Position numbers and translations under genes: made by a program | NCBI RefSeq assembly: GCF_900142295.1 | Contig: NZ_FSRL01000001.1 | Coordinates: forward strand, 2,852,001-2,916,000 | Source of the DNA: Vannielia litorea | GTDB lineage: Bacteria > Pseudomonadota > Alphaproteobacteria > Rhodobacterales > Rhodobacteraceae | DNA length: 64,000 nt | Direction: 5' to 3' | In this document: piece after piece, positions 34,376 to 43,314 of the stretch | Layout of the letters: each line of letters opens with the position of its first letter | How positions within the stretch are numbered: the first letter of the stretch is position 1 | Notes under the pieces: generated by a model | Databases searched by the model: none | What the model was told of the DNA's origin: nothing | Seen by the model: the letters and a program-made list of their open reading frames with translations, nothing else

Positions 34376-35961
34376 CAGGTCGGGTCGTAGCCGAACCGCG
34401 TGAAATCGGCAGCCCGCCCCTGCCCGGTGATGTCAAAGCACATCATCCCCACGAAGGCCCCGGTGAAGGAGCCATGCTCGCCCCGCCCGCCCTCGTCGGA
34501 GATCACGCTCGCATCCAGCTCCGGCCCGAAGGGCTGCCAGTTGCCGCCGCCCTGCCGGTAGAGAAACTGCTGGCGGGCATGGTCCACCTCCACCGACAGC
34601 TCCACCGGCCCCTCGGCCAGCGCCACCGGCGCGGCCGGAAACTGCATGCGCCCGTCCGGCCAGTCGCCGGGGCAGGACATCAGCATCAGGCAGCGGCCCA
34701 GCTCCTCGGTCCAGGAGACCGCGGCAAAGTGAAACTTGTACCGGTTGTAATAGGTCGTCAGCCCGGCCGCCTGCTGGTAGGTCGTGGGCTCGAACAGCTC
34801 CAGCGTGGTCGCCGCGCGGTACTTCAGGTGCTCCTGCCGCCGCGCCACGAGGCTCTGCTCGAACCAGCTGCCAATGCTCTCCCGCCCGATCAGGCGCAGC
34901 GCCTCGCCTGTGAAGGTAAAAATCCGCTCCGGCTCCGGCGTGCGCAGCCATTGAAACTCCGGCGGCAGGCTGTCGGTGAACCTGCGTTCAATCGCCTGCG
35001 GCGCGCGCGGCTCCACGTCAAACGGTGCGGGCACCTCCAGATGCGCCAGCGTTCCGCCGCCCTCCACATACAGCCAATCGTCGCGCCACTCGCATTTCTC
35101 GATGCCGGTCTCCCGCCCCAGCGGCGAGAACCGCCCCGGCAGCGGCCGCGAGCAGAGAAAGCTGTGATAGGTCTCGCCCTCCGGCGTCTCCACGATCTGC
35201 CCGTGCCCGGTGCGTTGCAGCGGCGCGTCGGGGGCATCCTTGGCGGTCAGCAGATGGGTGTCGGGGTGCAGCTCATAGGGGCCGAACACCTCGCGGCTGC
35301 GCGCCATCGTCACCGCATGGCTGTAGCCCGTGCCGCCTTCGGCCACCGTGAGGTAATACCAGCCGTTCCGCTTGCTCAGATGCGGCCCCTCGGTCAGCCC
35401 CAGCGAGGATCCCCTGGAGATCACCTTCATCTCCCCCTTCAGCCCCTCCTCGGGGTGCCACTCCTGGCAGAGGATGCCATCGAAGGCCGAGGTCTTCGGC
35501 TTGCCGCCGATGCTCTCGCTGATGTGGTTCCACTTGAGCACCAGCCAGTATTTGCGCCCGTCGTCGTCATGAAACAGCGAAGGGTCGAACCCGTGACTGC
35601 TCACATAGGTCGGCTCGCTCCACGGCCCCTCGATGCTGGGCGCGGTGACGATGTAGTTGTGGGCGTCCTTGAAGTTGCCGTCATAGCGTTTCACATCCGT
35701 GTAGACGAGCCAGAACAACCCATCGGCGTAACTCAGGCAGGGCGCCCAGATGCCGCAGCTGTCGGGATCGCCGCGCATATCGAGCTGGCTGGCGCGGCTC
35801 AGCGGGCGGCAGGCCAGATCCCAGTTCACCAGGTCGCGCGAGCGGTGGATCTGTACGCCCGGATACCATTCGAAGGTGGAGGTGGCGATGAAGTACTCGT
35901 CGCCCGCCCGGCAGATCGAGGGGTCGGGGTTGAAGCCCGGCAGGATCGGATTGCGGATCAT
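34375..35961 (-). CDS. Glycoside hydrolase family 43 beta-xylosidase/arabinofuranosidase
   Basis: 528-aa cytoplasmic glycosidase. Five-bladed GH43 domain, ~1-310: NPILPGFNPDPSICRAGDEYFI (catalytic-base Asp in the PDPS loop), DSCGIWAPCLSYADGLFWL, SHGFDPSLFHDDDGRKYW and GLTEGPHLSKRNGWYYL (catalytic-acid Glu). C-terminal beta-sandwich ~330-525 of the xylosidase type. No signal peptide, so short oligosaccharides are cleaved after import. Overlaps the upstream aldo/keto reductase by 4 nt. Confidence 0.92.
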   Translation of the reverse strand: MIRNPILPGFNPDPSICRAGDEYFIATSTFEWYPGVQIHRSRDLVNWDLACRPLSRASQLDMRGDPDSCGIWAPCLSYADGLFWLVYTDVKRYDGNFKDAHNYIVTAPSIEGPWSEPTYVSSHGFDPSLFHDDDGRKYWLVLKWNHISESIGGKPKTSAFDGILCQEWHPEEGLKGEMKVISRGSSLGLTEGPHLSKRNGWYYLTVAEGGTGYSHAVTMARSREVFGPYELHPDTHLLTAKDAPDAPLQRTGHGQIVETPEGETYHSFLCSRPLPGRFSPLGRETGIEKCEWRDDWLYVEGGGTLAHLEVPAPFDVEPRAPQAIERRFTDSLPPEFQWLRTPEPERIFTFTGEALRLIGRESIGSWFEQSLVARRQEHLKYRAATTLELFEPTTYQQAAGLTTYYNRYKFHFAAVSWTEELGRCLMLMSCPGDWPDGRMQFPAAPVALAEGPVELSVEVDHARQQFLYRQGGGNWQPFGPELDASVISDEGGRGEHGSFTGAFVGMMCFDITGQGRAADFTRFGYDPT

Positions 35962-37010
35962 CGCTGCGCGGCCCCCCTGGTCTGCTCCGCCGACTGCGCC
36001 CAGAGGTTGATCGCCTCCTCGTCGGCGTATTCGTCGATCTCCGCCAGCTCGGCCTCGGTGAACTCCAGGTTCCTGACCGCGCCCGCGCAATCCACCACCT
36101 GGCTGGGCTTGCTGGCCCCGATCAGCGCGGTGGTGATCCCGCCGCCGCGCAGCACCCAGGCAATCGCCATCTGCGCCAAGGTCTGCCCGCGCCGCTCGGC
36201 AATGGCATTGAGCGCGCGGATGTTCTCGATCGCCCGCTCGCTCAGCATCTCCGATCGCAGGCTCTTGCCCTGCGTCGCCCGGCTGCCCTCTGGCACGCCG
36301 TTCAGGTACTTCGCCGTCAGCATCCCCTGCGCCAGCGGGGTGAAGGCGATGGAGCCCACGCCCAGCTCGGCCAGCGTGTCCTTCAGCCCGTCCCGCTCGA
36401 CCCAGCGGTTGATCATGTTGTAGCTCGGCTGGTGGATCAGGCAGGGGGTGCCGAGGTCGCGCAGGATCGCCACCGCCTCCCGCGTCCGCTCGGAGTTGTA
36501 CGAAGAGATCCCCGCGTAGAGCGCCCGCCCCGACCGCACGATGAAATCCAGCGCGCCCATGGTCTCCTCCAGCGGCGTGTCCGGGTCGAAGCGGTGGGAG
36601 TAGAAGATATCGACGTAATCCAGCCCCAGCCGCTTCAGCGAGGCATCGCAGGAACTCACCAGGTACTTCCGCGAGCCCCATTCGCCATAGGGCCCCTCCC
36701 ACATCTTGTAGCCCGCCTTCGACGAGATGATGAGCTCGTCGCGGTAGGGCGCAAGATCCGTCCGCAGGATCTCGCCAAACGCCTGCTCCGCCGCACCGGG
36801 GCGCGGCCCGTAGTTGTTGGCAAGGTCGAAATGGGTGATCCCGTGGTCAAAGGCCGTCTTGCAGATGTCGCGCTTGGTCTCATGGGCGCTGTCGTCGCCG
36901 AAGTTGTGCCACAGCCCCAGCGACACCGCCGGCAGCCGCACCCCCGAGCGCCCGCAGCGGCGATAGACCATCCGCTCGTAACGGTCCTGCGCGGCGGAAT
37001 AGACACTCAT
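35958..37010 (-). CDS. Aldo/keto reductase, MgrA/YghZ-like
   Basis: 350 aa. AKR catalytic tetrad visible: Asp and Tyr in FDLANNYGPRPG, Lys in ISSKAGYKMW, His in FYSHRFDPDTP. NADPH-binding end GASKPSQVVDCAGA. The pattern MWEGPYGEWGSRKYL is characteristic of L-glyceraldehyde-3-phosphate reductases (AKR14). In this sugar operon it may reduce an aldose or ketose intermediate. ATG 37010 overlaps the Gfo/Idh stop by 4 nt. Confidence 0.9.
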   Translation of the reverse strand: MSVYSAAQDRYERMVYRRCGRSGVRLPAVSLGLWHNFGDDSAHETKRDICKTAFDHGITHFDLANNYGPRPGAAEQAFGEILRTDLAPYRDELIISSKAGYKMWEGPYGEWGSRKYLVSSCDASLKRLGLDYVDIFYSHRFDPDTPLEETMGALDFIVRSGRALYAGISSYNSERTREAVAILRDLGTPCLIHQPSYNMINRWVERDGLKDTLAELGVGSIAFTPLAQGMLTAKYLNGVPEGSRATQGKSLRSEMLSERAIENIRALNAIAERRGQTLAQMAIAWVLRGGGITTALIGASKPSQVVDCAGAVRNLEFTEAELAEIDEYADEEAINLWAQSAEQTRGAAQR

Positions 37011-38128
37011 GCCAAGAGCGCCTTCGCCGCATCCGGACCCAGCGCAGCCGGCCGCTCGCAGGTGGTGGAAATCTCCAGCGCCCGGCCCTCCTCGCCCGCC
37101 TTCAGGATCGAGGTCATCACATCCACCACATGGGTGGCAAAGGCGTCCGAGCAGCGGTGCGGCCGGCCGTCGAGGATCGCCGCGCCCATGTCGGCCAGAC
37201 CGGCGGTGCGGTAGTTCGCCCGCACCCCCTCGTTGGACTTGCCGAAGGGGTGCTGCCACTCGCCCGAGAAGTTGGTAAAGGCCCCCTTCTCGGTGATCCG
37301 CACCTCGCCGCCGAAGAAATTGGGATCGGGCACATGCAGCGTGCCCTCGGTGCCGTAGAGCTCCATGTTCGAATGTCCGTGCTGCCACACGTCCCAGCTC
37401 GCCACGAAGGTCACCTGCGCGCCGCTCTCGAACTGAAGGATCGAGTGGATCGTCGTCGGCGTCTCCACCTTGATCCGCTCTCCGAAGCGCGGCTGCGAGG
37501 TGATCGTGCGAAACGCGTTCGCGCTCGAGCTCATCGCCACCACGCGCTTTACCGGCCCGAGCAGCTGCACGAGGTTGCTCACGTAATAGGGCCCGATGTC
37601 CAGCACCGGCCCGGCTCCCGGCTGGAAGAAGAAATCGGGGTTCGGGTGCCAGCTTTCCATGCCGGGAGACTGCACGAAGCAGGTGCCCGAGGTGATCCGC
37701 CCCACCGCGCCCTCGTCCACCAGGTGCCGCGCCAGCTGATGCGCACCGCCAAGGAAGGTATCGGGCGCCGAGCCCACCCGCAGGCCCTTCTCGCCCGCGA
37801 TCTTCTTCAGCGCCTCACCCTCTTCCAGCGACAGCACGAAGGGCTTTTCGCTATAAACATGCTTGCCCGCCTCCAGCACGCGCCTGGAGACCTCGAAATG
37901 TGCGTTCGGCACGGTGAGGTTCACCACCACGTCCACGTCGGAGGCGCCCAAGAGCCCCTCGACCGTTTCAGCCCGCAGCCCGAACTCCTCCGCCCGCGCC
38001 TTGGCCGCGGCCTCCGCCACATCGGCGCAGGCACGCATCTCGATGCCCTTGAAGAGCGGCGCGAGGCGCATGTAGGCGGCCGAGATGTTGCCGCAGCCGA
38101 TGACGCCGATTCCCAGAGTGTCAGCCAT
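37007..38128 (-). CDS. Gfo/Idh/MocA family sugar oxidoreductase
   Basis: 373 aa. NAD(P)-binding GVIGCGNISAAYMRLA, conserved EKP in YSEKPFVLSLEEGEAL (~95-110) and the C-terminal substrate domain with GAGPVLDIGPYYVSNL (catalytic Asp/Tyr-like region). Such enzymes oxidise sugars or inositols to lactones or ketosugars. The location between a TIM-barrel isomerase and an AKR suggests sugar interconversion after import. Substrate unknown. Confidence 0.9.
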   Translation of the reverse strand: MADTLGIGVIGCGNISAAYMRLAPLFKGIEMRACADVAEAAAKARAEEFGLRAETVEGLLGASDVDVVVNLTVPNAHFEVSRRVLEAGKHVYSEKPFVLSLEEGEALKKIAGEKGLRVGSAPDTFLGGAHQLARHLVDEGAVGRITSGTCFVQSPGMESWHPNPDFFFQPGAGPVLDIGPYYVSNLVQLLGPVKRVVAMSSSANAFRTITSQPRFGERIKVETPTTIHSILQFESGAQVTFVASWDVWQHGHSNMELYGTEGTLHVPDPNFFGGEVRITEKGAFTNFSGEWQHPFGKSNEGVRANYRTAGLADMGAAILDGRPHRCSDAFATHVVDVMTSILKAGEEGRALEISTTCERPAALGPDAAKALLA

Positions 38129-38131
38129 GGC

Positions 38132-38881
38132 TCAAAACCCCTTCACGGCGGCAATCGACCGCTCGGCAAAGCGCCGCGCGTCATTGGGCTTGTCGTGCTC
38201 CATCACGAAAAGATCCACGCCCGCGCCCTTCAGCGCGGCCATCAGCCCCGGCCAGTCGAGCGTGCCATGGCCCACGTCGGCCCAGCCGTCCTCGTCGGCG
38301 CACTCGCCCTCGGGGGCGATGTCCTTCACATGGGCGGTGGTGATCCGGTCGGCATGATCGGCGATCCACTTCAGCGGGTCCGCTCCGCCGCGCACCACCC
38401 AGGCCACGTCCATCTCCCACTCGATCTCGGGCGCAAGGTCGAGGATCACCTGCATCGGCAGGGTGCCATCCTCCAGCGCCATGAACTCCCAATGGTGGTT
38501 GTGCCAGCCAAAGCGCAGCCCCGCCCCCCGCACCCGCTTGCCCGCCTCGGCAATCCGGTTGGCAAGCTGCTTCCAGGCGCCCAGGTCGGCGCCGTTTCGG
38601 TATTCATCCGTCGGCGCCGGACAGAACAGCCGCTCCATCCCCAGCACCTTGGCCGCGGCCAGGCTCTTCTCGATCTCCTCCTCGAAGGCGCCGAGCGGAA
38701 AGAAATGCCCCGAAGGCATCGCAAGCCCGTTGGCATCGAGCAGCGCCTTGAAGGCATGCGGCTCGGCATAGACCCCGCCAAAGCCCTCCACATTGCGGTA
38801 GCCCAGCCCGGCGAGATGGGCGAGCGTGTCTTCCCAGGGCCCCGCGTCGCGGGACGAATAGAGCTGGTAAGAGATATCCAT
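38132..38881 (-). CDS. Sugar phosphate isomerase/epimerase (xylose isomerase-like TIM barrel)
   Basis: 249 aa AP_endonuc_2-type TIM barrel. Metal ligands are visible in RFGWHNHHWEF (His), EMDVAWVVRGG (Asp), TTAHVKDI (His) and VMEHDKPND (Glu). The family includes ketose 3-epimerases and IolE/IolI-like enzymes. It is separated from the Gfo/Idh gene by 3 nt and from the ABC ATPase by about 21 nt, so it is part of one transcript. Confidence 0.87.
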   Translation of the reverse strand: MDISYQLYSSRDAGPWEDTLAHLAGLGYRNVEGFGGVYAEPHAFKALLDANGLAMPSGHFFPLGAFEEEIEKSLAAAKVLGMERLFCPAPTDEYRNGADLGAWKQLANRIAEAGKRVRGAGLRFGWHNHHWEFMALEDGTLPMQVILDLAPEIEWEMDVAWVVRGGADPLKWIADHADRITTAHVKDIAPEGECADEDGWADVGHGTLDWPGLMAALKGAGVDLFVMEHDKPNDARRFAERSIAAVKGF

Positions 38882-38902
38882 GATCGGTCCTGTCGTATCG
38901 GC

Positions 38903-39979
38903 TCAGAGCCGGGTTTCGTTCGTTTTTTCAAAGAGATGTGCGCGCTCGGCCGCAAAGCCCAGCGGCAGCGGCGCGCCGGGGGCGATCTCGGTCTGCCCGT
39001 CGATCCGCACCCATACATGCCGCCCCGCCACATCGCAGCGCAGCAGCGTGTCGGAGCCCAGCGGCTCCACCAGCTCCACCGTCGCCTTCACCTGGAAGGG
39101 CTTCTGGGCTGCCGCCTCGCCGCTGGCGATATGCTCGGGCCGGATGCCCAGCCAGGCCGCGCCGTCCCGCGCCTCGCCCTGCCAGTCGTAGCCCTCGAGC
39201 GGAATCGCCAGCTCGCCCGCAAGAAAGTTGCCGCCCTGCACCTCCCCCTCGAAGAAGTTCATCGTCGGCGAGCCGATGAACTCGGCCACATACTTGCTGG
39301 CCGGTCGGTTGTAGATCTGGTTGGGGCTGTCGAGCTGGAGGATCATCCCCGATTTCATGATCGCGATCCGGTCGGCCAGCGTCATCGCCTCGATCTGGTC
39401 GTGGGTCACGTAGATCATCGTGTTGCCGAGCGTCTGGTGCAGCTGCTTGATCTCCACCCGCAGGTCGGCCCGCAGCTTGGCATCGAGGTTCGAGAGCGGC
39501 TCGTCGAACAGGAACACGTCCACATCCCGCACCAGCGCCCGGCCGATCGCCACCCGCTGCCGCTGCCCGCCCGAAAGCGCCGAGGGCTTGCGGTCGAGCA
39601 GCGCCTCCATCTGGAGCACCTTGGCCGCCCGCGCCACCCGCTCCGCGATCTCCGCCTTGGGGATGCCCGCGTTCTTGAGCCCGAAGGTCAGATTGCCGCG
39701 CACCGTCATCTGCGGGTAGAGCGCATAGCTCTGAAACACCATGCCGATGCCGCGCTTGCTGGGCTCCTCCCAGGTCACGTTCTTGCCGCCGATCCAGATC
39801 TGCCCGTCGGTCACGTCGAGCAGGCCTGCGATGCAGTTGAGCAGGGTGGACTTGCCGCAGCCCGACGAGCCCAGCAGCACCAGGAACTCGCCGTTGACCA
39901 CATCGAGGTTCAGGTCGCGCAGCACCTTCACCGCGCCGAAGGAGAGGTCGAGATGCTTGATTTCAATGCTGTGTTCCAT
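38903..39979 (-). CDS. Sugar ABC transporter ATP-binding protein (MalK/UgpC type)
   Basis: 358 aa. Walker A GSSGCGKST (~37-45), Q loop VFQSYALYPQM, signature LSGGQRQRVAIGRAL, Walker B VFLFDEPLSNLDAKLR and H loop YVTHDQIEAMTLADR. C-terminal TOBE/OB regulatory domain ~240-358 with WLGIRPEHIA. ATG 39979 follows AAAGGGTGA; a GTG at 39985 would add two residues and overlap the permease stop. Energises the two permeases upstream. Confidence 0.95.
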   Translation of the reverse strand: MEHSIEIKHLDLSFGAVKVLRDLNLDVVNGEFLVLLGSSGCGKSTLLNCIAGLLDVTDGQIWIGGKNVTWEEPSKRGIGMVFQSYALYPQMTVRGNLTFGLKNAGIPKAEIAERVARAAKVLQMEALLDRKPSALSGGQRQRVAIGRALVRDVDVFLFDEPLSNLDAKLRADLRVEIKQLHQTLGNTMIYVTHDQIEAMTLADRIAIMKSGMILQLDSPNQIYNRPASKYVAEFIGSPTMNFFEGEVQGGNFLAGELAIPLEGYDWQGEARDGAAWLGIRPEHIASGEAAAQKPFQVKATVELVEPLGSDTLLRCDVAGRHVWVRIDGQTEIAPGAPLPLGFAAERAHLFEKTNETRL

Positions 39980-39981
39980 GC

Positions 39982-40923
39982 TCACCCTTTGACCGCGCCC
40001 GCCGCGATGCCGCGGACGAAGAGTTTTCCGGAGATGAAGTAGATGACCAGCGGCACCAGCCCGGTGAGGAGCGTTGCCGCCATGTTGACGTTGTATTCCT
40101 TCACGCCCTGCACCGAGTTGACGATGTTGTTGAGCTGAACGGTCATCGGGTAGAGGTCGGGCTTGGTGTAGACCACGCCGAAGAGGAAGTCGTTCCAGAT
40201 GCCCGTCACCTGCAGGATCATGGCCACCACGAAGATCGGCAGGCTCATCGGCAGCATGATCTGGAAGTAGATCTGCCAGAACCCGGCCCCATCCACCCGC
40301 GCCGCCTTGAACAGCTCCTCCGGCAGCGAGGTGAAGTAGTTGCGGAAGAGCAGGGTCAGGATCGGCATGCCGAAGACCGAGTGCACCAGCACCAGCCCCG
40401 TCAGAGAGCCGTAAAGGCCGATCTCGCGCAGGATGATGACGATCGGGTAGAGCATCACCTGGTAGGGGATGAAGGCCCCGAAGATCAGGATGGTGAAGAA
40501 CACGTCGGCGCCCTTGAACCGCCAGTTCGCCAGCGCGTAGCCGTTCACCGAGGCGATCAGGATCGACAGGAACACGCTCGGCACGGTGATCCGCACCGAA
40601 TTCCAGAACCCGCGGCTGAGCCCGTCGCAGTTGAGCCCGGTGCAGGCCTCCGCCCAGGCCTTCACCCAGGGCTGAAAGGTGATCTCCACCGGCGGGGCAA
40701 AGATGTTGCCCAGCCGGATCTCGGGCATCCCCTTCAGCGAGGTCACGATCATCACGTAGAGCGGCAGCAGGTAGTAGAGCGCCACCACGATCAGCGTACC
40801 GTAGATGAAGATGTTGCGCCGCGAGAACCGGCGGCGCGGCTTGGGGCCCCGCGGGCCGCTGAGCGCGGGCGCCGCGGCATCGGCCCCGGCCACGGTGGCA
40901 GAGACGAGACCGGGATCAGACAC
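39982..40923 (-). CDS. Sugar ABC transporter permease (MalG type)
   Basis: 313 aa. Charged N-terminal tail, then six transmembrane helices. The EAA loop ELFKAARVDGAGFWQIYFQIMLPMSLP is intact. GTG 40923 is used because it gives an 8-nt overlap with the preceding permease; a longer ORF upstream reads into that gene. Pairs with the MalF-type permease. Confidence 0.92.
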   Translation of the reverse strand: MSDPGLVSATVAGADAAAPALSGPRGPKPRRRFSRRNIFIYGTLIVVALYYLLPLYVMIVTSLKGMPEIRLGNIFAPPVEITFQPWVKAWAEACTGLNCDGLSRGFWNSVRITVPSVFLSILIASVNGYALANWRFKGADVFFTILIFGAFIPYQVMLYPIVIILREIGLYGSLTGLVLVHSVFGMPILTLLFRNYFTSLPEELFKAARVDGAGFWQIYFQIMLPMSLPIFVVAMILQVTGIWNDFLFGVVYTKPDLYPMTVQLNNIVNSVQGVKEYNVNMAATLLTGLVPLVIYFISGKLFVRGIAAGAVKG

Positions 40924-41806
40924 GCTTCTTCCCTCCGAATTCGAGATAGGCCCAGGGGATGATGACCACGAGCACCGCAAGCAGCATCATCGTCGAGGCG
41001 GCAAAGCCCTGGCCGAGGTTCTGGCCCTGGAACATGTAGTCGTAGACGTATTTCGCCGGCACATCCGAGGCGATCCCCGGCCCGCCCCCGGTTTGCGCCA
41101 CGATCAGGTCGTAGAGCCGCACGATGCCGCTGGCGATGATGACGAGCGTGGTGATGAAGACCGGGCGCATCATCGGGATGACGATGAAGATATAGGTCTT
41201 CCACATCGGGATGCCGTCCACCCGCGCGGCCTTCCAGATCTCCTGGTCAATGCCCCGCAGGCCAGCGAGCATCAGGCACATGACGAGTCCGGTGCCCTGC
41301 CACAGCCCGGCGATCAGAACGCCGTAGATCACGATGTCGGCGTTGTAGAGCGGGTCGAAATCGAAGCTCTCCCAGCCCATCGCCCGGATCACCGACTGGA
41401 TGCCGAAATCGGGGTTGAGCAGCCATTGCCAGATCAGCCCGGTCACGATGAAGCTCAGCGCGAAGGGGTAGAGCAGGATGGTGCGGAAGGTGTTTTCAAA
41501 CCGGATCTTCTGGTCGAGCAGCGCCGCCAGCACGAAGCCCACGACCAGCGACAGCACCACCATGCAGGCGCCGTAGATCAGCAGATTCTCGATCGCCACG
41601 TTCCAGCGCTCGGTGCCCCAGAGCCGTTCGTATTGCGCCAGCCCCACCCATTGCTCGCGGGGCAGCAGCTTGGAGTTGGTGAAGGAATACACCACCGTCC
41701 AGATCGTGCCGCCGGTAAAGACGACGAGCGCCGTCAGCACCATCGGGATGGCGGCGATCTTGGCGTTGATGTTCCGGAAAAGCCCAAACGGGCGGGCCGC
41801 GGCCAT
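40916..41806 (-). CDS. Sugar ABC transporter permease (MalF type)
   Basis: 296 aa, six helices. EAA loop EIWKAARVDGIPMWKTYIFIVIPMMRP. First permease after the binding-protein gene, separated from it by 71 bp that hold a GC-rich hairpin. Coupled to the MalG-type permease by overlap. Confidence 0.93.
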   Translation of the reverse strand: MAAARPFGLFRNINAKIAAIPMVLTALVVFTGGTIWTVVYSFTNSKLLPREQWVGLAQYERLWGTERWNVAIENLLIYGACMVVLSLVVGFVLAALLDQKIRFENTFRTILLYPFALSFIVTGLIWQWLLNPDFGIQSVIRAMGWESFDFDPLYNADIVIYGVLIAGLWQGTGLVMCLMLAGLRGIDQEIWKAARVDGIPMWKTYIFIVIPMMRPVFITTLVIIASGIVRLYDLIVAQTGGGPGIASDVPAKYVYDYMFQGQNLGQGFAASTMMLLAVLVVIIPWAYLEFGGKKRV

Positions 41807-41837
41807 GGCGCTCCCCTCTCGCGCTGGTCGGGTGACA

Positions 41838-41863
41838 GGGGCGGCCCGTGCGCGGCCCGCCCC
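41838..41863 (-). terminator. Intercistronic GC hairpin after the sugar-binding-protein gene
   Basis: GGGGCGG (41838-41844) pairs with CCGCCCC (41857-41863) in the 71-bp gap between binding protein and permease. No U-run follows, so it is more likely an RNA-stabilising or partial-termination element that keeps binding-protein mRNA in excess. Confidence 0.35.
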
Positions 41864-41877
41864 CGGTGAACGGCGGA

Positions 41878-43110
41878 TCAGTCCTTGCTTGCCACGATAT
41901 CGACAAAGCGCGCCTGGGCATCCTCGGCGCTGATCGACGTATCCTGGAAGAACTGCACGAAGAGGTCGTTCAGCTGGTTGTTGGTGTCCTCGGTGTTCAG
42001 CATGTTCACGTCGGGCATGGTCTTGCCGTCGGCGAGCAGCTGGAGGCCCTTCTTCATGCAGTCGTTGGCGCTGGCGAGGTCCACGTCACCCCGGATCGGC
42101 AGCGAGCCCTTCTTGAGGTTGAAGGCCACCTGCGTCTGCGGCTTCAGCAGGGTCGCGGCCAGCGCATCCTGTGCCGCCTCGATCTCGGCATCGCCGGTCT
42201 CGGGAAAGTAGAAGGCGTCGCCCCCGGTCGAGAGCACCTCGATCACGCCGAGGCCCGGCAGGCAGGTGTAGTCCTCGCCCGCGGTCTGGCCCGCCACGGC
42301 GAACTCGCCCTGCGCCCAGTCCCCCATGATCTGCCCGCCGGCCTGGCCGGTGATCACCAGGTTGGTGGCCTGGTTCCAGTCCTGCACGTTGGAGCCCTGC
42401 ACCATGTCGCGCATGTCCGCTGCCGCCTTGAACACGCGGGCCATCTCCTCGCCCGCCGCCAGCTCGGCATCGCCGTCGCCATAGACCTTTTGCAGCACAT
42501 CCGGCCCCGCCAGCGTGGCCATCAGCACGTTGAACGCGCCCGAGCTCTGCCAGCTCTGCCCGCCCAGCGCCATCGGCTGAATACCGGCCTCGCGCAGCTT
42601 GGGCGCGGCGGCCACGAACTCGTCCCAGTTGGTCGGCACGGCCACACCGGCCTTTTCGAAGGCCCCGTTGGACAGCCACAGCCACTGCCAGGAGTGGATG
42701 TTCACCGGCGCGCAGTAGATCTTGCCATCGACCGTGCAGGCATCGAGCAGCGAGGGCGGGTTGACGATGTCTTTCCAGCCCTCGGCCTCGGCCACATGGG
42801 TCATGTCGCGCAGCAGACCGGCCTCGATCAGCTCCTCGGCCTGGCGCCCGTGGTTGAACTGGAACGCCCCCATCGGGTCGCCGCCGATGATCCGGCTCAC
42901 CATCACCGGGCGCGCGGTGCCACCGCCGCCGGCAATCGCGCCGTCGACCCATTTGTGCTCGGTCTGGCTCTCGAATTCCGTGGCGAATTGCTGCACCGCG
43001 GCCGCCTCGCCGCCGGAGGTCCACCAATGGGTCACCTCGAGATCGGCGGCCGAAAGGGCGGTGCCTGCGCAGAGCGCCGTGCCCGCCATCAGAATGGTCC
43101 GAAACGTCAT
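41878..43110 (-). CDS. Sugar ABC transporter substrate-binding protein (family 1)
   Basis: 410 aa, periplasmic. Signal peptide TFRTILMAGTALCAGTALSA|AD. Family-1 start DLEVTHWWTSGGEAAAVQQF, aromatic-rich binding region YCAPVNIHSWQWLWLSNGAFEKAG and ITGQAGGQIMGDWAQGEF in the second lobe. First gene of the leftward operon. Two LacI-type operators lie in its upstream region, so expression should respond to the divergent LacI regulator. Confidence 0.94.
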   Translation of the reverse strand: MTFRTILMAGTALCAGTALSAADLEVTHWWTSGGEAAAVQQFATEFESQTEHKWVDGAIAGGGGTARPVMVSRIIGGDPMGAFQFNHGRQAEELIEAGLLRDMTHVAEAEGWKDIVNPPSLLDACTVDGKIYCAPVNIHSWQWLWLSNGAFEKAGVAVPTNWDEFVAAAPKLREAGIQPMALGGQSWQSSGAFNVLMATLAGPDVLQKVYGDGDAELAAGEEMARVFKAAADMRDMVQGSNVQDWNQATNLVITGQAGGQIMGDWAQGEFAVAGQTAGEDYTCLPGLGVIEVLSTGGDAFYFPETGDAEIEAAQDALAATLLKPQTQVAFNLKKGSLPIRGDVDLASANDCMKKGLQLLADGKTMPDVNMLNTEDTNNQLNDLFVQFFQDTSISAEDAQARFVDIVASKD

Positions 43111-43182
43111 TTCTATTCCTCCCTGCGGGCTCTGCGCGTCGCACGCCCTGTCGTTGTCTGCGCCATCCGTTCCGGCGCCTGC

Positions 43183-43194
43183 AATCGTTTACAT
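43183..43194. promoter_or_regulatory. LacI-type operator, second (partial) site
   Basis: AATCGTTTACAT is the mirror of most of the main operator at 43223-43238. The CG centres are 44 bp apart, about four helical turns, allowing DNA looping by a LacI tetramer (inference). Confidence 0.55.
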
Positions 43195-43222
43195 TCTCAG
43201 GGCCTCCCCGCCCCGCTCTTGC

Positions 43223-43238
43223 ATGTAAACGATTACAT
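43223..43238. promoter_or_regulatory. LacI-type operator, main site
   Basis: ATGTAAACGATTACAT has arms ATGTAA/TTACAT around a central CG, the standard architecture for LacI/GalR regulators. It lies between the divergent lacI and binding-protein genes. Confidence 0.75.
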
Positions 43239-43314
43239 GGATATTTTCCGGCAGTGCCGCCCTTGTCAAGCGCCGGGTTACCGCTCACGGGCCGCTTTCG
43301 AGGGATTTATTTCG

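Noticed and set aside
33868..36423. 851-codon open frame on the plus strand
   Set aside because: Antisense to the GH43 gene and propeller pseudogene; only shadow composition.
37130..40042. 970-codon open frame on the plus strand
   Set aside because: Antisense to the Gfo/Idh, isomerase and ABC ATPase genes; no recognisable motif, high Arg/His/Gly shadow composition.
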